Below, one piece after another: positions 17,022 through 24,882 of a stretch of DNA of 64,000 bases (position 1 is its first letter; each line of letters begins with the position of its first letter). This DNA comes from Macrococcus armenti (GTDB taxonomy: Bacteria > Bacillota > Bacilli > Staphylococcales > Staphylococcaceae). The translations under genes and the position numbers were made by a program. The stretch spans positions 1,364,001-1,428,000 of the forward strand of contig NZ_CP083608.1 of assembly GCF_020097135.1 (NCBI RefSeq), in the 5' to 3' direction. Under the pieces are notes generated by a model. It had not been told where the DNA came from, ran no database searches, and saw nothing but the letters and a program-made list of their open reading frames with translations.

Positions 17022-18680
17022 CTAAAAGTATTTATCGATTAAATCAAATGCTTCTTCTAAATTTATGTCTACGATATCATCCGCTCTATATAAAGCATGA
17101 ACAAACGCCATAAAACCGTCTGTTTTACGTCTAACTTCATCTTTTTTGATATATTCTTTGTTTCCGTTAGGTGTTATTTTTACAGCTACGTTATTCGTAA
17201 ACCATCTCATCAAAGCATTGTCTCCATATATAACGTTATGCTTTGCAAAAGCTGTATCAATACGCGGCGCTAATAATCCGTGGATAGCTTTAGGATTGCG
17301 AATAACTTCTAACTCAATTCCTGCATCTTTAAATGCTTTTCTTACGATGTCTGTTCGATAGTTATCTGCTATGACTTTTTCTAGTCCATATTTTTCTCGC
17401 ATACTTTCAAACCAGCGGACAATATAGTCAATCTCAATAACATCATCATCAACTATTGTAAGTAACCCTTCTTTCTCCCATTTTGGAATAGGAGGCTCTA
17501 AATTCACCGTGTCTAAGAACCCTTGTCTTACAAACGAATGACTTATCCAAATATAATCATCTCCATTCCGGAACAACAATCCTACACTAGCGAAATCTCG
17601 AATGTTAGCGAAGTCTAATCCGCCTATACAAGGTCTACCACTTAAATCTGGTATGGGTCTGTTTGTCGCTAATATTTCTTCCCATGGTGCTATAACTTTT
17701 TCAAGGTCTACTTCTGGCAAATTCATTCTTTTAGTCATAAATTCAGGACGATTCGAACGATTAAAAGGTAAATCATAATATTCTTCTTCAATCGTACTTT
17801 TCAATGTCTTTGCATAGTCGCTTAATGGCTTATGTAACATAGGATTAGCTTTTTCCCATTTCGTCATATCATCTACTTCTTTTGGATTGTCTAATTTACA
17901 GTAAAAAGGAAATAACCTACTATTTTTGACCTTGCCAGCTAAGACGCTTTTTATTTTGTCTTTCATAGAATCCATATAACCTTCACGTATAAAGCCATCA
18001 GTGCTGATATAGAATGTTCTACGATTCTTTTTCTTACCTAGACCACCACGTTTTACGTTTACCATTTCGGGACCCATGAAATAATGAATTTCATCAAAAA
18101 TAACACATCCTTCACGACCACCGTCTTTTGTTTTCGTGTTTGATGTGTTATATCTTATTATCGACTTCGTAGACCTATTGAGTATTTCAGTCTTACTAAC
18201 CTCATATGGTGCGTTCATTGTTTTCCCGGTCTTATTTCTATTATTTTCAATAAGTATATTTCTTATCTCGTCAAATGATGTTTTTGCTTGCTCTTCACTA
18301 TTTGCCACGATTGATATATGGTATTCTTTAATGCCATGCAATGGTGTACTTAAAAAGTCACTTATAGCACTTATTAATCCGTTCTTACCACCGCCACGTC
18401 CCATGAATATCGCCAATTCTGTAAAGAATGCTTCATTCGTTGTTTTATCAATCAAGAAAATATTAGATATTATAAAGCGTTGAAAAGGCAATGTAGGGAA
18501 GTACCACCGTTCTATGAACTTGATACAGTTATCAATCATTTCCTCATCAAAGAAGACGTCATCTCTACTGTAAATGTATGTTTGAAGATAATTAAATAAA
18601 TCAATACGTTCTTGATTTAAAATTATCTTTCCGTCCTTCCATTGATTTATATAGTAATCAACGTGCTTGTTTGTAATCAT
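17022..18680 (-). CDS. terminase large subunit
   Basis: A 552-residue packaging motor. The ATPase domain has a Walker A-like GRGGGKNGL (about residue 93) and Walker B GCVIFDEIHYF (about residue 193). The nuclease domain has GGLDFANIRDFASVG (about residue 350) and ends AFVHALYRADDIV. It translocates DNA into the prohead and cuts it with help from the small subunit and the neighbouring HNH protein. It overlaps the small-subunit gene by four bases. Confidence 0.95.
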   Translation of the reverse strand: MITNKHVDYYINQWKDGKIILNQERIDLFNYLQTYIYSRDDVFFDEEMIDNCIKFIERWYFPTLPFQRFIISNIFLIDKTTNEAFFTELAIFMGRGGGKNGLISAISDFLSTPLHGIKEYHISIVANSEEQAKTSFDEIRNILIENNRNKTGKTMNAPYEVSKTEILNRSTKSIIRYNTSNTKTKDGGREGCVIFDEIHYFMGPEMVNVKRGGLGKKKNRRTFYISTDGFIREGYMDSMKDKIKSVLAGKVKNSRLFPFYCKLDNPKEVDDMTKWEKANPMLHKPLSDYAKTLKSTIEEEYYDLPFNRSNRPEFMTKRMNLPEVDLEKVIAPWEEILATNRPIPDLSGRPCIGGLDFANIRDFASVGLLFRNGDDYIWISHSFVRQGFLDTVNLEPPIPKWEKEGLLTIVDDDVIEIDYIVRWFESMREKYGLEKVIADNYRTDIVRKAFKDAGIELEVIRNPKAIHGLLAPRIDTAFAKHNVIYGDNALMRWFTNNVAVKITPNGNKEYIKKDEVRRKTDGFMAFVHALYRADDIVDINLEEAFDLIDKYF

Positions 18681-19021
18681 ACATAATCATCAGACGGCGT
18701 GCTTAAATCCTCTTTTTCCTCTGGTAATAAATCAGAAAGTTGTTTGATAATCTTTTGGTATGCACCATCGCGAGCATTGAAAAGTTTTGCAACTGGACGT
18801 TCACGATCATAAGGCTCAACATTAGCGCTTTGTTGAAATTTCTCTACATCGCCATTTTCTCTTATATCCTCCCACATAAAATCTAGCAACACTCTTAATC
18901 GTGCAGCTTGTGTAATGAGACCATCCACAACTTTTAGTTTTTCTTGAGGTATATCTTTATATATTGCTTTTAAGCGATTCTTTTCCTGCACCACCAAAGA
19001 TTCATCAATTTTCATTTTCAT
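18677..19021 (-). CDS. terminase small subunit, P27 family
   Basis: A 114-residue helical protein that recognises the packaging site. Its pattern (LKVVDGLITQAARLRVLLDF, FNARDGAYQKIIKQLSDLLP) fits the P27/Phage_terminase_4 small subunits. The ATG at 19021 is chosen because AAGGTG lies six bases upstream; a frame eight codons longer exists. P27-type subunits usually pair with an HNH endonuclease, here encoded just upstream across a GC-rich gap. Confidence 0.88.
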   Translation of the reverse strand: MKMKIDESLVVQEKNRLKAIYKDIPQEKLKVVDGLITQAARLRVLLDFMWEDIRENGDVEKFQQSANVEPYDRERPVAKLFNARDGAYQKIIKQLSDLLPEEKEDLSTPSDDYV

Positions 19022-19045
19022 ATTTATCACCTTCTTTCTGTCCAT

Positions 19046-19170
19046 GGGGGTGGGGTTATACGCGAGAGACTGAAATTTCTTCGGAATCGAGCCCTGCCCC
19101 GTTTCCCACGAGTTCGCTTGAGGTCGAAAGTTTTTTGACGGGGGGTATGTTTTGATTTCTTGAAATTTCT
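19046..19170. other. candidate cos packaging site region
   Basis: The 180-base gap between the HNH gene and the small terminase gene has no ORF. It contains unusually G/C-rich runs in an AT-rich phage (GGGGGTGGGG near 19045, GACGGGGGG near 19137) set beside A/T tracts. In HNH-associated cos phages the cohesive-end site lies at this position. The exact nick cannot be placed from sequence alone. Confidence 0.45.
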
Positions 19171-19200
19171 CTTTTTGTTTTTATGTTTATATTTTGTGAT

Positions 19201-19518
19201 TTACCATTTTTCGTCATTCCATTGTTTTTGACGCTTCTGATATCTATCATGTTTCTTGTTATGACACTTAATACATAACGTGATTAAGTTACTGTCTACT
19301 AATGCAAGTTCAGGTCTGTCTTGCAGCTCTTCGATGTGGTCAACGTCTAAGTACTTATGCTTAGTTCCTTGATTAAATCTATTCAAGTCAACTGTTACCT
19401 TGCCTTGCTTCTTGCACTCTTGACATTCATAGTTGTCACGCTTCAGTATCTCGTCTCGCTTACGTCTCCACGGTCTACTCTTATAAAACTTTATTCTTTC
19501 TTTCACTGTCTCATACAT
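19201..19518 (-). CDS. HNH endonuclease for phage DNA packaging
   Basis: A 105-residue zinc HNH nuclease. It has the paired CQECKKQG and CIKCHNKKH cysteine sets and the HNH core LDVDHIEEL. Small HNH proteins next to P27/TerL terminases are required for cos cleavage in staphylococcal phages such as phi12. The ATG at 19518 is preferred because AAGGAG lies nine bases upstream. It is the first gene of the late operon after the terminator at 19581-19621. Confidence 0.9.
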   Translation of the reverse strand: MYETVKERIKFYKSRPWRRKRDEILKRDNYECQECKKQGKVTVDLNRFNQGTKHKYLDVDHIEELQDRPELALVDSNLITLCIKCHNKKHDRYQKRQKQWNDEKW

Positions 19519-19580
19519 AAGAGTTAAGCTCCTTAATCTAGATACATAATGGATCACTATCCTTCCTGCTTATATCAAGC

Positions 19581-19621
19581 CAAAAGAAAAGACACGCATC
19601 AATAGGATTAAAATGCGTGCC
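19581..19621 (-). terminator. terminator at end of early/middle operon
   Basis: The stem GGCACGCAT/ATGCGTGTC (one G-U pair) is followed by TTTTCTTTT on the minus strand. It separates the late-regulator gene from the HNH/terminase operon. The late promoter should lie in the ~60 bases downstream of it or act through antitermination. Confidence 0.8.
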
Positions 19622-19698
19622 TTCGTATATGTTATATCTTGTGTACAGTACCATAATATCTAACAATTGCGTAAACTTCTACATTATCGAAAGTTGAT

Positions 19699-20136
19699 TT
19701 ATACTATCCATCCAATCTTTAAAGCGAAGTTGTTTAACATCTTATTTCGTGCATGTAATGTAGCATTCTTACTAATTACTTTACCATCTGTGCGTAATGT
19801 AGTCAGATGGTGTGCGATATCTTCCCACTCGTACGCAGTATCAACTTCGTGCCAGTACCTGCATTCTATAATGACACGTTGTACATCAGTGCAATTACCA
19901 TAAATATATTCTATTGCGTTAATAATTCTATCGATGTTTTGATATATTAAATCTGAATGTAGTTTAATCACTTGATTTTCAACTTGTGATTGAGGTAGTG
20001 CAGTAGACTTCGTACCTATGTTTTCGTCTACTTCTTTTGTAAGTAATGTATGCTTTCTGAGTTCTCGTTTAGACTTTAATTCATCGTATTTAATAAAGTA
20101 TTCTTCTAACTTCTTAATGTCATTTGTGTTTAACAT
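19699..20136 (-). CDS. RinA/ArpU-family late transcription regulator
   Basis: A 145-residue protein encoded just before the packaging operon, where RinA or ArpU-type activators of phage late genes are found. The C-terminal third carries a sigma-70 region-4-like HTH (YEWEDIAHHLTTLRTDGKVISKNATLHARNK, read as the segment 102-133). Its start codon directly abuts the stop of a 27-codon upstream ORF (TAAATG). The target promoter is probably in the gap at 19519-19690. Confidence 0.82.
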   Translation of the reverse strand: MLNTNDIKKLEEYFIKYDELKSKRELRKHTLLTKEVDENIGTKSTALPQSQVENQVIKLHSDLIYQNIDRIINAIEYIYGNCTDVQRVIIECRYWHEVDTAYEWEDIAHHLTTLRTDGKVISKNATLHARNKMLNNFALKIGWIV

Positions 20137-20220
20137 TTACTGACCACCTTTATTTAATATTTCTCTTACACGTTCTAGGATGTCTTTATCACAGGTCTTC
20201 TTCTTTGATGAACGTTCCAT
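20137..20220 (-). CDS. possible 27-residue leader ORF before late regulator
   Basis: A short ORF (MERSSKKKTCDKDILERV...) overlaps the end of the MazG-like gene and ends with a stop abutting the ATG of the RinA-like gene. The latter's ribosome site (AAAGGTGG) lies inside it. This would couple translation of the regulator. No known homologue is recognised, and it may simply be a chance frame. Confidence 0.35.
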   Translation of the reverse strand: MERSSKKKTCDKDILERVREILNKGGQ

Positions 20221-20488
20221 TAATCGTCTTACCTTTCCTACCTTTGATTTCGTCGTATGCATACTGTAGACACTCTTCTAAAGTCATACCATGTTGCATT
20301 GCTAAAATAATCAACGTTACTACTGTGTCGCCAATACCGTCTTTTAAAGCTGTTATATCTCCACGTGACATAGCAGCCGCAACTTCACCAGCTTCTTCAT
20401 AAAATTTAAGCGCTTGTCTATCGGGATTACCATTATGTAAATCTTTATCCTTCGCCCACTGTTCCACTTGATTGATTAGTTTATTCAT
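20189..20488 (-). CDS. MazG-like nucleotide pyrophosphohydrolase
   Basis: A 99-residue all-helical protein of the MazG superfamily. It has the metal-binding pattern FYEEAGEVAAAM followed by LKDGIGDTVVTLIILA. Phage MazG-like proteins hydrolyse (d)NTPs or alarmone-related nucleotides during infection. The start at 20488 is chosen because GGAGG lies eight bases before it; a longer frame overlaps the previous gene. Substrate unknown. Confidence 0.85.
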   Translation of the reverse strand: MNKLINQVEQWAKDKDLHNGNPDRQALKFYEEAGEVAAAMSRGDITALKDGIGDTVVTLIILAMQHGMTLEECLQYAYDEIKGRKGKTINGTFIKEEDL

Positions 20489-20684
20489 TATTATCGTCCT
20501 CCATCTTCCCACCAACAACATTCACGTCTGGTGCAATATATAATTTTGATTTAACATGTTTTACTGATTGATTATGTTCACGTACTAACTGTTTCGCTAG
20601 TTTGCGTGAAGTAACTGCATATACTAAATTGTCGTTAAAATCGTACACTGGCGTTACTGTCATTACGTTGTATAAGTCTGTCAT
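20481..20684 (-). CDS. hypothetical phage protein, 67 residues
   Basis: A small ORF (MTDLYNVMTVTPVYDF...), mixed alpha/beta, of unrecognised family. It follows the next upstream gene by three bases and overlaps the MazG-like gene by eight. Part of the accessory block before the late regulator. Confidence 0.65.
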   Translation of the reverse strand: MTDLYNVMTVTPVYDFNDNLVYAVTSRKLAKQLVREHNQSVKHVKSKLYIAPDVNVVGGKMEDDNNE

Positions 20685-20687
20685 AAG

Positions 20688-20945
20688 TTAGTCCTCCAAT
20701 AATCTAATCGCACCAGCTACGTCCGGTGGATTAAGTTTTAATAATGCGACTACTTGAATGGTACGTTGCTTTGCTACTCTGTTGTATTGAATACTATCTA
20801 CTAGCTCATCTAACTCATAATCGAGTAGTTCGTTAACAGATAGTGTAGAACGTGAGAGAGATTGACCGTATTCGGCTATCCCTTTAGCATTTTGTTTGTT
20901 TAAAGTTGAATGGAAGTCGTGTAGTATCTTATTTGGATCGTGCAT
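20688..20945 (-). CDS. hypothetical phage protein, 85 residues
   Basis: A helical protein (MHDPNKILHDFHSTLNKQNAKG...), no recognised motif. It overlaps the end of the upstream coiled-coil gene by 17 bases with an RBS-like AGGAGG inside that gene. Function unknown. Confidence 0.65.
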   Translation of the reverse strand: MHDPNKILHDFHSTLNKQNAKGIAEYGQSLSRSTLSVNELLDYELDELVDSIQYNRVAKQRTIQVVALLKLNPPDVAGAIRLLED

Positions 20946-21285
20946 TGTTGTCCTCCTCTAATTGCTGCATCAGTTTTAATACATCTGAAAAACCAAAGCC
21001 TTCTAAAAAATACTCACTATTTTCAAATGAGGCGTTTAATCTTTCTCTCAACTCACTCCATCGTTTTTCTAATCGGTCAATTTTCTCTTCCTGCAACTTC
21101 GCACATCTTCCTAAGTTGTCAATGACTTTACAACATTCATCAGCACGTTGTTTCTCATTCAGTAAATCTTCCACAAAATCAAAATGTTCATCGATTTCTG
21201 ATTCATTAGCTACAATACCTAAATTCGTCCATTTGCCGTTTATATTCACACGAATGTAAGTTACTACTTCAGTCAACCAGTCCAC
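20929..21285 (-). CDS. hypothetical phage protein with coiled coil
   Basis: A 118-residue protein. An N-terminal beta segment (VTYIRVNINGKWTNLGIVA) precedes a long charged coiled coil (residues about 40-90). It overlaps both neighbours by 17 bases. The family is not recognised; similar coiled-coil proteins are common in staphylococcal phage accessory blocks. Confidence 0.65.
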   Translation of the reverse strand: MDWLTEVVTYIRVNINGKWTNLGIVANESEIDEHFDFVEDLLNEKQRADECCKVIDNLGRCAKLQEEKIDRLEKRWSELRERLNASFENSEYFLEGFGFSDVLKLMQQLEEDNNARSK

Positions 21286-21673
21286 GCTCCTTGTTCCAAA
21301 TTAGGTCTCCTATGCTACCGTCTAAATTTTGCAGGTAGATGAATTTCGCTTGATATTCTTCAAATAAAGTATTTTCTTCTGATAATAAATCGTAAATGCT
21401 CGTGTTCTCATAAGCATAAGTTTCATGGTCATTAGATACTGTTACTATGTTTAATTTGGTTTCCTCCGTAATCTCAACTTCTTGTTCGACTTTAAACTTT
21501 GTTTCAAACTTAGGAATTTTCTTACCATTATCTGTTTGCACCCATCCATGATGCGCACTAATAAATACACGATAATCTTCATTAACACCATAGAAGTCTC
21601 CAGTCTTACCATTATCTTTAGCCCACGTTAATAGTTCTATTAAATCCATCTCTACTGTACGTTTAATTTTCAT
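21269..21673 (-). CDS. hypothetical staphylococcal-phage protein
   Basis: A 134-residue acidic protein beginning MKIKRTVEMDLIELLTWAKDN. This resembles a widespread staphylococcal phage family of unknown function, whose N-terminus reads like a helix followed by a beta domain. RBS AAAGGAG lies inside the preceding 40-residue ORF. It overlaps the following gene. Confidence 0.68.
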   Translation of the reverse strand: MKIKRTVEMDLIELLTWAKDNGKTGDFYGVNEDYRVFISAHHGWVQTDNGKKIPKFETKFKVEQEVEITEETKLNIVTVSNDHETYAYENTSIYDLLSEENTLFEEYQAKFIYLQNLDGSIGDLIWNKERGLVD

Positions 21674-21676
21674 TCG

Positions 21677-21799
21677 TCATTCTCCTTTTCTCAATCTATA
21701 GTGAATATAAAAGAATTCTAAAGTTCTCCAATGGTCCCACTTGCGTTTTTTGCCAACCACAGACCAATATACTTTTCTGTATGGTGTTTTTCTCATCAT
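21677..21799 (-). CDS. small basic phage protein, 40 residues
   Basis: A short ORF (MMRKTPYRKVYWSVVGKKRKW...) with AAGGAG five bases upstream of the ATG. It is rich in Arg, Lys, Trp and Tyr. Its end carries the RBS of the next gene and its start overlaps the stop of the previous one (ATGATG). The tight packing supports it being real. A nucleic-acid-binding role is only a guess from composition. Confidence 0.6.
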   Translation of the reverse strand: MMRKTPYRKVYWSVVGKKRKWDHWRTLEFFYIHYRLRKGE

Positions 21800-21966
21800 T
21801 TATTCTCCTTTTCGAGTCGCTCCCCACTCGTGTTTTCAATATTTCGCACTACTTCAGCAAAATGTAGATATTGTTCGTAATCATCTTCAAAACCATTTTC
21901 ATAAGCCTTAGACTTTATTGTTTCAATATGTTCTTTCAACTTATTCCACATCTTTTCATAGCCCAC
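21796..21966 (-). CDS. small phage protein, 56 residues, GTG start
   Basis: An open frame (VGYEKMWNKLKEHIET...) preceded by AAGGAG nine bases before a GTG at 21966. It is acidic and helical and ends in ERLEKENK, overlapping the next ATG. An ATG six codons in is the alternative start. Function unknown. Confidence 0.55.
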   Translation of the reverse strand: MGYEKMWNKLKEHIETIKSKAYENGFEDDYEQYLHFAEVVRNIENTSGERLEKENK

Positions 21967-21989
21967 AATCCCTCTCTCCTTTCGTGAGG

Positions 21990-22238
21990 TTATCTATTAA
22001 ACGATTCGCTCACTAGATGATTAAAATAATTCTTATTCACAACTGCATGATGCTCAGTATTTATAGCTTTAATTGGTCTATTAATAAGTGGCGCTGATGA
22101 CATTGCAACTAATGATTTGCCGATTTTCACTTCTGTGTCTCCACTAATAACAGTTACCTCTCCATCATTCAAAAGTGTCTCAACATCATAATCAGTTAAA
22201 TAGACAGTTATCTTTTTGTTTTTGAATTTATCAATCAT
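21990..22238 (-). CDS. hypothetical phage protein, 82 residues
   Basis: A small beta-rich protein (KKITVYLTDYDVETLLNDGEVTV...). A good AAGGAG site precedes its ATG. It begins a cluster of small ORFs after a 207-base non-coding gap that may carry their promoter. No family is recognised. Confidence 0.65.
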   Translation of the reverse strand: MIDKFKNKKITVYLTDYDVETLLNDGEVTVISGDTEVKIGKSLVAMSSAPLINRPIKAINTEHHAVVNKNYFNHLVSESFNR

Positions 22239-22445
22239 CTATCATTTACTCCTTGTGATTTTGCGACTGACATTGATGTCACTCACAAAGTGTTTAGCAC
22301 ACGTTTCTAGTAGCTTTCTAGTTACTCTTCATCACTCCGTTCTACTCTGTTTTTCTAGAGGTTTGCTAGAGGATTTCTCTACAAACTGTTGATATAACTG
22401 GATTTATTCAAGTGGTTATTCAAGTGATAAAAGTTTAATTTTATT
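22239..22445. other. 207-base non-coding gap with CTAG-containing repeats
   Basis: No ORF is seen. On the minus strand CTAG occurs four times within about 65 bases, three times as CTAGAAA and once as CTAGCAAA. An AATAACCACTTGAATAA-type duplication of CACTTGAATAA lies further upstream. A small palindrome TGACATTGATGTCA (22267-22280) is near the downstream gene. It could hold a promoter and binding sites for the small-ORF block. Confidence 0.4.
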
Positions 22446-22715
22446 TCAATTCCATTCTTTTTTAACAAATTCATTAATTATTGTATATAAGTCACCAATT
22501 AATAATTTTTCGTATTTATTTTTCTTGTAGTCACTAGCGTGTGTTTGAATAATAGCACCGCTGTTATTTAGTACAAAAGTTACCCAAAATGTTTCTCTTA
22601 CTGCTATTTCCATTGTAGGATTTCCTTTATAATCCCCTTCAAAGAAGGTTACACCTAAACCTTGTTTAATAAATGGTTCTGCTGTATTCATATAAATTTG
22701 TGCATTTGTTATCAT
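22446..22715 (-). CDS. hypothetical phage protein, 89 residues
   Basis: An alpha/beta protein (AEPFIKQGLGVTFFEGDYKGN...FWVTFVLNNSGAIIQTHASDYK). It has GAGGATATAAAA before the ATG. It precedes the 207-base gap, so it may be the last gene of its transcript. No family recognised. Confidence 0.62.
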   Translation of the reverse strand: MITNAQIYMNTAEPFIKQGLGVTFFEGDYKGNPTMEIAVRETFWVTFVLNNSGAIIQTHASDYKKNKYEKLLIGDLYTIINEFVKKEWN

Positions 22716-22778
22716 TTTTATATCCTCCTCAATAAAACTTTTATTTTATCGTCCGATTGAACAGACGATTAAAGGACG

Positions 22779-23003
22779 TTAAAATAACTCCATCTGATCA
22801 ACCTGCTGTAAAATACCTTTTTTATCTTTTGACCAAAGTAATATAAAATCATCATCTACTCGCTCGAATACCTGAATGTACTTACAGTCATATTTTTTAA
22901 TACTTTCCAAAAATTCATTTACTGAACCTTTAAAGTCTCGACATGCAAACTGCTTTCTTAAACCGGTGCCATACTCAACTGATAAATTTCTGTATTTATC
23001 CAT
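22779..23003 (-). CDS. hypothetical phage protein, 74 residues
   Basis: A small protein (MDKYRNLSVEYGTGLRKQF...) ending QMELF. It starts nine bases after the stop of the preceding gene, with a weak AGAGGTGC site. Function unknown. Confidence 0.6.
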   Translation of the reverse strand: MDKYRNLSVEYGTGLRKQFACRDFKGSVNEFLESIKKYDCKYIQVFERVDDDFILLWSKDKKGILQQVDQMELF

Positions 23004-23012
23004 GTAGCACCT

Positions 23013-23240
23013 CTAGTATCCTCTGGCGTCATGTACCATACCTATGAAGTCTGTTTTGACATCGATAATCTCGCTTCTATTTTCATCAAATAAATCTTTC
23101 AATATATCAATAATTGGCGAAATTTCATGATACGACATTTTCTCAAGTTTTTTCTTTGAGTACTTTTCATCGAGTTCGATAACGAGCTCTAGGTCTTCTT
23201 GAAGTCCTAATACATAATTTATTTGTTTCTCTGTAGCCAT
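23013..23240 (-). CDS. hypothetical phage protein, 75 residues
   Basis: A helical protein starting MATEKQINYVLGLQEDLELV. ATEKQINYV-type openings recur in small phage proteins that carry a UBA-like or DNA-associated helical domain, but I cannot assign a function. It is packed tightly between its neighbours. Confidence 0.62.
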   Translation of the reverse strand: MATEKQINYVLGLQEDLELVIELDEKYSKKKLEKMSYHEISPIIDILKDLFDENRSEIIDVKTDFIGMVHDARGY

Positions 23241-23251
23241 ATCTCCACATC

Positions 23252-23476
23252 CTAATAATCAAATATCGTTGCTTGTTCCATATCCGCCCTATGCAGTCCG
23301 TTTTCTTCACAGTATGCTATAAGTCCTTCTCCGTTCGTTATCGTTCCAGGATAGCGAATACGACCAAATTCAGTACGTTCTAACACTCTATACTTACCGT
23401 TCTGCATAGGAATGACTGTAGTTGCGAAATTACTCTCCTGATCAAGTAGCTTTATACGATGTAATAGTCCGTACAT
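23252..23476 (-). CDS. hypothetical phage protein, 74 residues
   Basis: A beta-rich protein (MYGLLHRIKLLDQESNFATTVIP...). The ATG at 23476 is chosen over an upstream GTG because AAGGAG lies eight bases before it. No recognised family. It follows the ParB-like gene by 12 bases. Confidence 0.62.
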   Translation of the reverse strand: MYGLLHRIKLLDQESNFATTVIPMQNGKYRVLERTEFGRIRYPGTITNGEGLIAYCEENGLHRADMEQATIFDY

Positions 23477-23488
23477 GATTACCACTCC

Positions 23489-24241
23489 TTACGACAACTT
23501 AATGTCGCCATTTGTCTGCTTACTAATCTTGATTCGTTCAGATTTCGGTAAATCTTTGTTATACAACGTTGCAATACGTTCTGCCATCAATGGTATTTTA
23601 TTGATAAGCTCTAACTCTTCGTATAGTGCGTTTACACAACTTACTAAGCGTTTGTTATCAATACCAACGTTATATACTTTACGTATCGCATATACGATTT
23701 TATCGGTTGGTCTACTTGCTCTAACCTTAATCAGTACATCATCAATGAATGTATAAGCGTCTTCTTTATTCGTAACTCTAAACTTGCCATCAACAATTCC
23801 CTGTCCCGTACTTCTTCCATCCACCGTACCTAATGTTCTTGCTGCTGCAACTGCTCCAAGTTCGCTATACTCCATGAATGCTTTCAATTCCTTATAATGT
23901 TCGTTACCTTCTCTCATATGAAAATTGATATGGTCTTTAGTCGTCCACTTGCTGACTAATGTATTTGACTTCTGCAACGTATCCTGTTTAATTTCATTCT
24001 TGATAATAAACTCAATAGGACGTCCTAATATTTTTAGTGCTTCAAATCTATGCTGACCGTCTAATATTTCTCCATTAGGCTTTACGATAATCGGTGGCAT
24101 TTCGTAACCATCTGCAATCTGTTGCGCTAGTTTACTGACATGTTTCAAACTTACTGCTCTGTTACTCTCGATAAACTTGAATAAATCATAGTTATCTGTC
24201 GTGTAAACACTGTATGCTGTTTCGCAATTTAATAGATTCAT
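23489..24241 (-). CDS. ParB-like nuclease-domain protein
   Basis: A 250-residue protein with a ParB/sulfiredoxin-like N-terminal domain: RAVSLKHVSKLAQQI, MPPIIVKPNGEILDGQHRFEAL. A helical C-terminal region follows. Phage-encoded ParB-domain proteins are seen in early regions and may act as nucleases or CTP-dependent switches; no partner ParA is present, so a partition role is unlikely. Start set at the ATG at 24241, with AGGGGG upstream. Confidence 0.82.
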   Translation of the reverse strand: MNLLNCETAYSVYTTDNYDLFKFIESNRAVSLKHVSKLAQQIADGYEMPPIIVKPNGEILDGQHRFEALKILGRPIEFIIKNEIKQDTLQKSNTLVSKWTTKDHINFHMREGNEHYKELKAFMEYSELGAVAAARTLGTVDGRSTGQGIVDGKFRVTNKEDAYTFIDDVLIKVRASRPTDKIVYAIRKVYNVGIDNKRLVSCVNALYEELELINKIPLMAERIATLYNKDLPKSERIKISKQTNGDIKLS

Positions 24242-24255
24242 CTTTCTCCCCCTAA

Positions 24256-24438
24256 TTAATATTTCGCTGACTTCCATATATGCTGATTAAATAGTCTTCC
24301 TACTTCGCCACCAGGATAACGTGTGCGTGGTTTAACAATGTTTCTGATTATGCTAGGTTTCATTCGCTCCTCAAACTCGCTATGCACCGGCTTACGTGCG
24401 TGTACGTGTCTGTTGACACGTCTATGTTGATATGTCAT
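24256..24438 (-). CDS. hypothetical basic phage protein, 60 residues
   Basis: A small, very basic protein with many Arg and His (QHRRVNRHVHARKPVH). The ATG at 24438 has AAGGAG eight bases upstream. It lies between the ParB-like and a larger unknown gene. The composition suggests nucleic-acid contact, without further support. Confidence 0.58.
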   Translation of the reverse strand: MTYQHRRVNRHVHARKPVHSEFEERMKPSIIRNIVKPRTRYPGGEVGRLFNQHIWKSAKY

Positions 24439-24450
24439 CTCAACCACTCC

Positions 24451-24876
24451 TTATATTCTGTTTTCAAATAACTCTGGAAATCTCTTCACATATTTCTTAG
24501 GCACTGGCTCTCCAGCATTTAATAAACTGATAATCATCTTCTTAACGTCTTTATCTGAATCTTTTTCGATAACCATATTTTTTTCTGTTTCTTTCTTGTA
24601 TCGCTTCACTTTTTCTGTTGCTGCACGTTCGTATGACCAACCATACTCTCTAACTCTCTGCCAGAAGTATGCTTTATTAATTCCATTCTCGACTGCGATA
24701 TTACTCCACCTCTTATATTCATCAGAAACATTATTCGTGCGTTTAGGTGGTGTCGTAAGCGCCTCTTCAAAAGTCATGCCGTCTCTTGAAATTCTCACTT
24801 TATAAGTATCAAGCGAAACAGCTGCTCTATGTTTATTCTCATCATAATAAATTCGTACTGCCGTTCTAGGTTTCAT
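24451..24876 (-). CDS. hypothetical phage protein, DNA-binding-like
   Basis: A 141-residue protein. After a short beta segment, residues 30-85 (MTFEEALTTPPKRT...NGINKAYFWQRVREYGWSYERA) form two helical repeats. They resemble the small 'SANT/HTH-like' modules that recur in phage proteins recognising DNA (xxGWSYERA). The C-terminus is charged. The identity remains open. Confidence 0.62.
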   Translation of the reverse strand: MKPRTAVRIYYDENKHRAAVSLDTYKVRISRDGMTFEEALTTPPKRTNNVSDEYKRWSNIAVENGINKAYFWQRVREYGWSYERAATEKVKRYKKETEKNMVIEKDSDKDVKKMIISLLNAGEPVPKKYVKRFPELFENRI

Positions 24877-24882
24877 CCTGAT

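Noticed and set aside
19056-19250. 64-codon minus-strand frame spanning the cos-like gap
   Set aside because: It overlaps the end of the HNH gene in another frame and crosses the GC-rich gap; composition is not protein-like and no RBS is seen.
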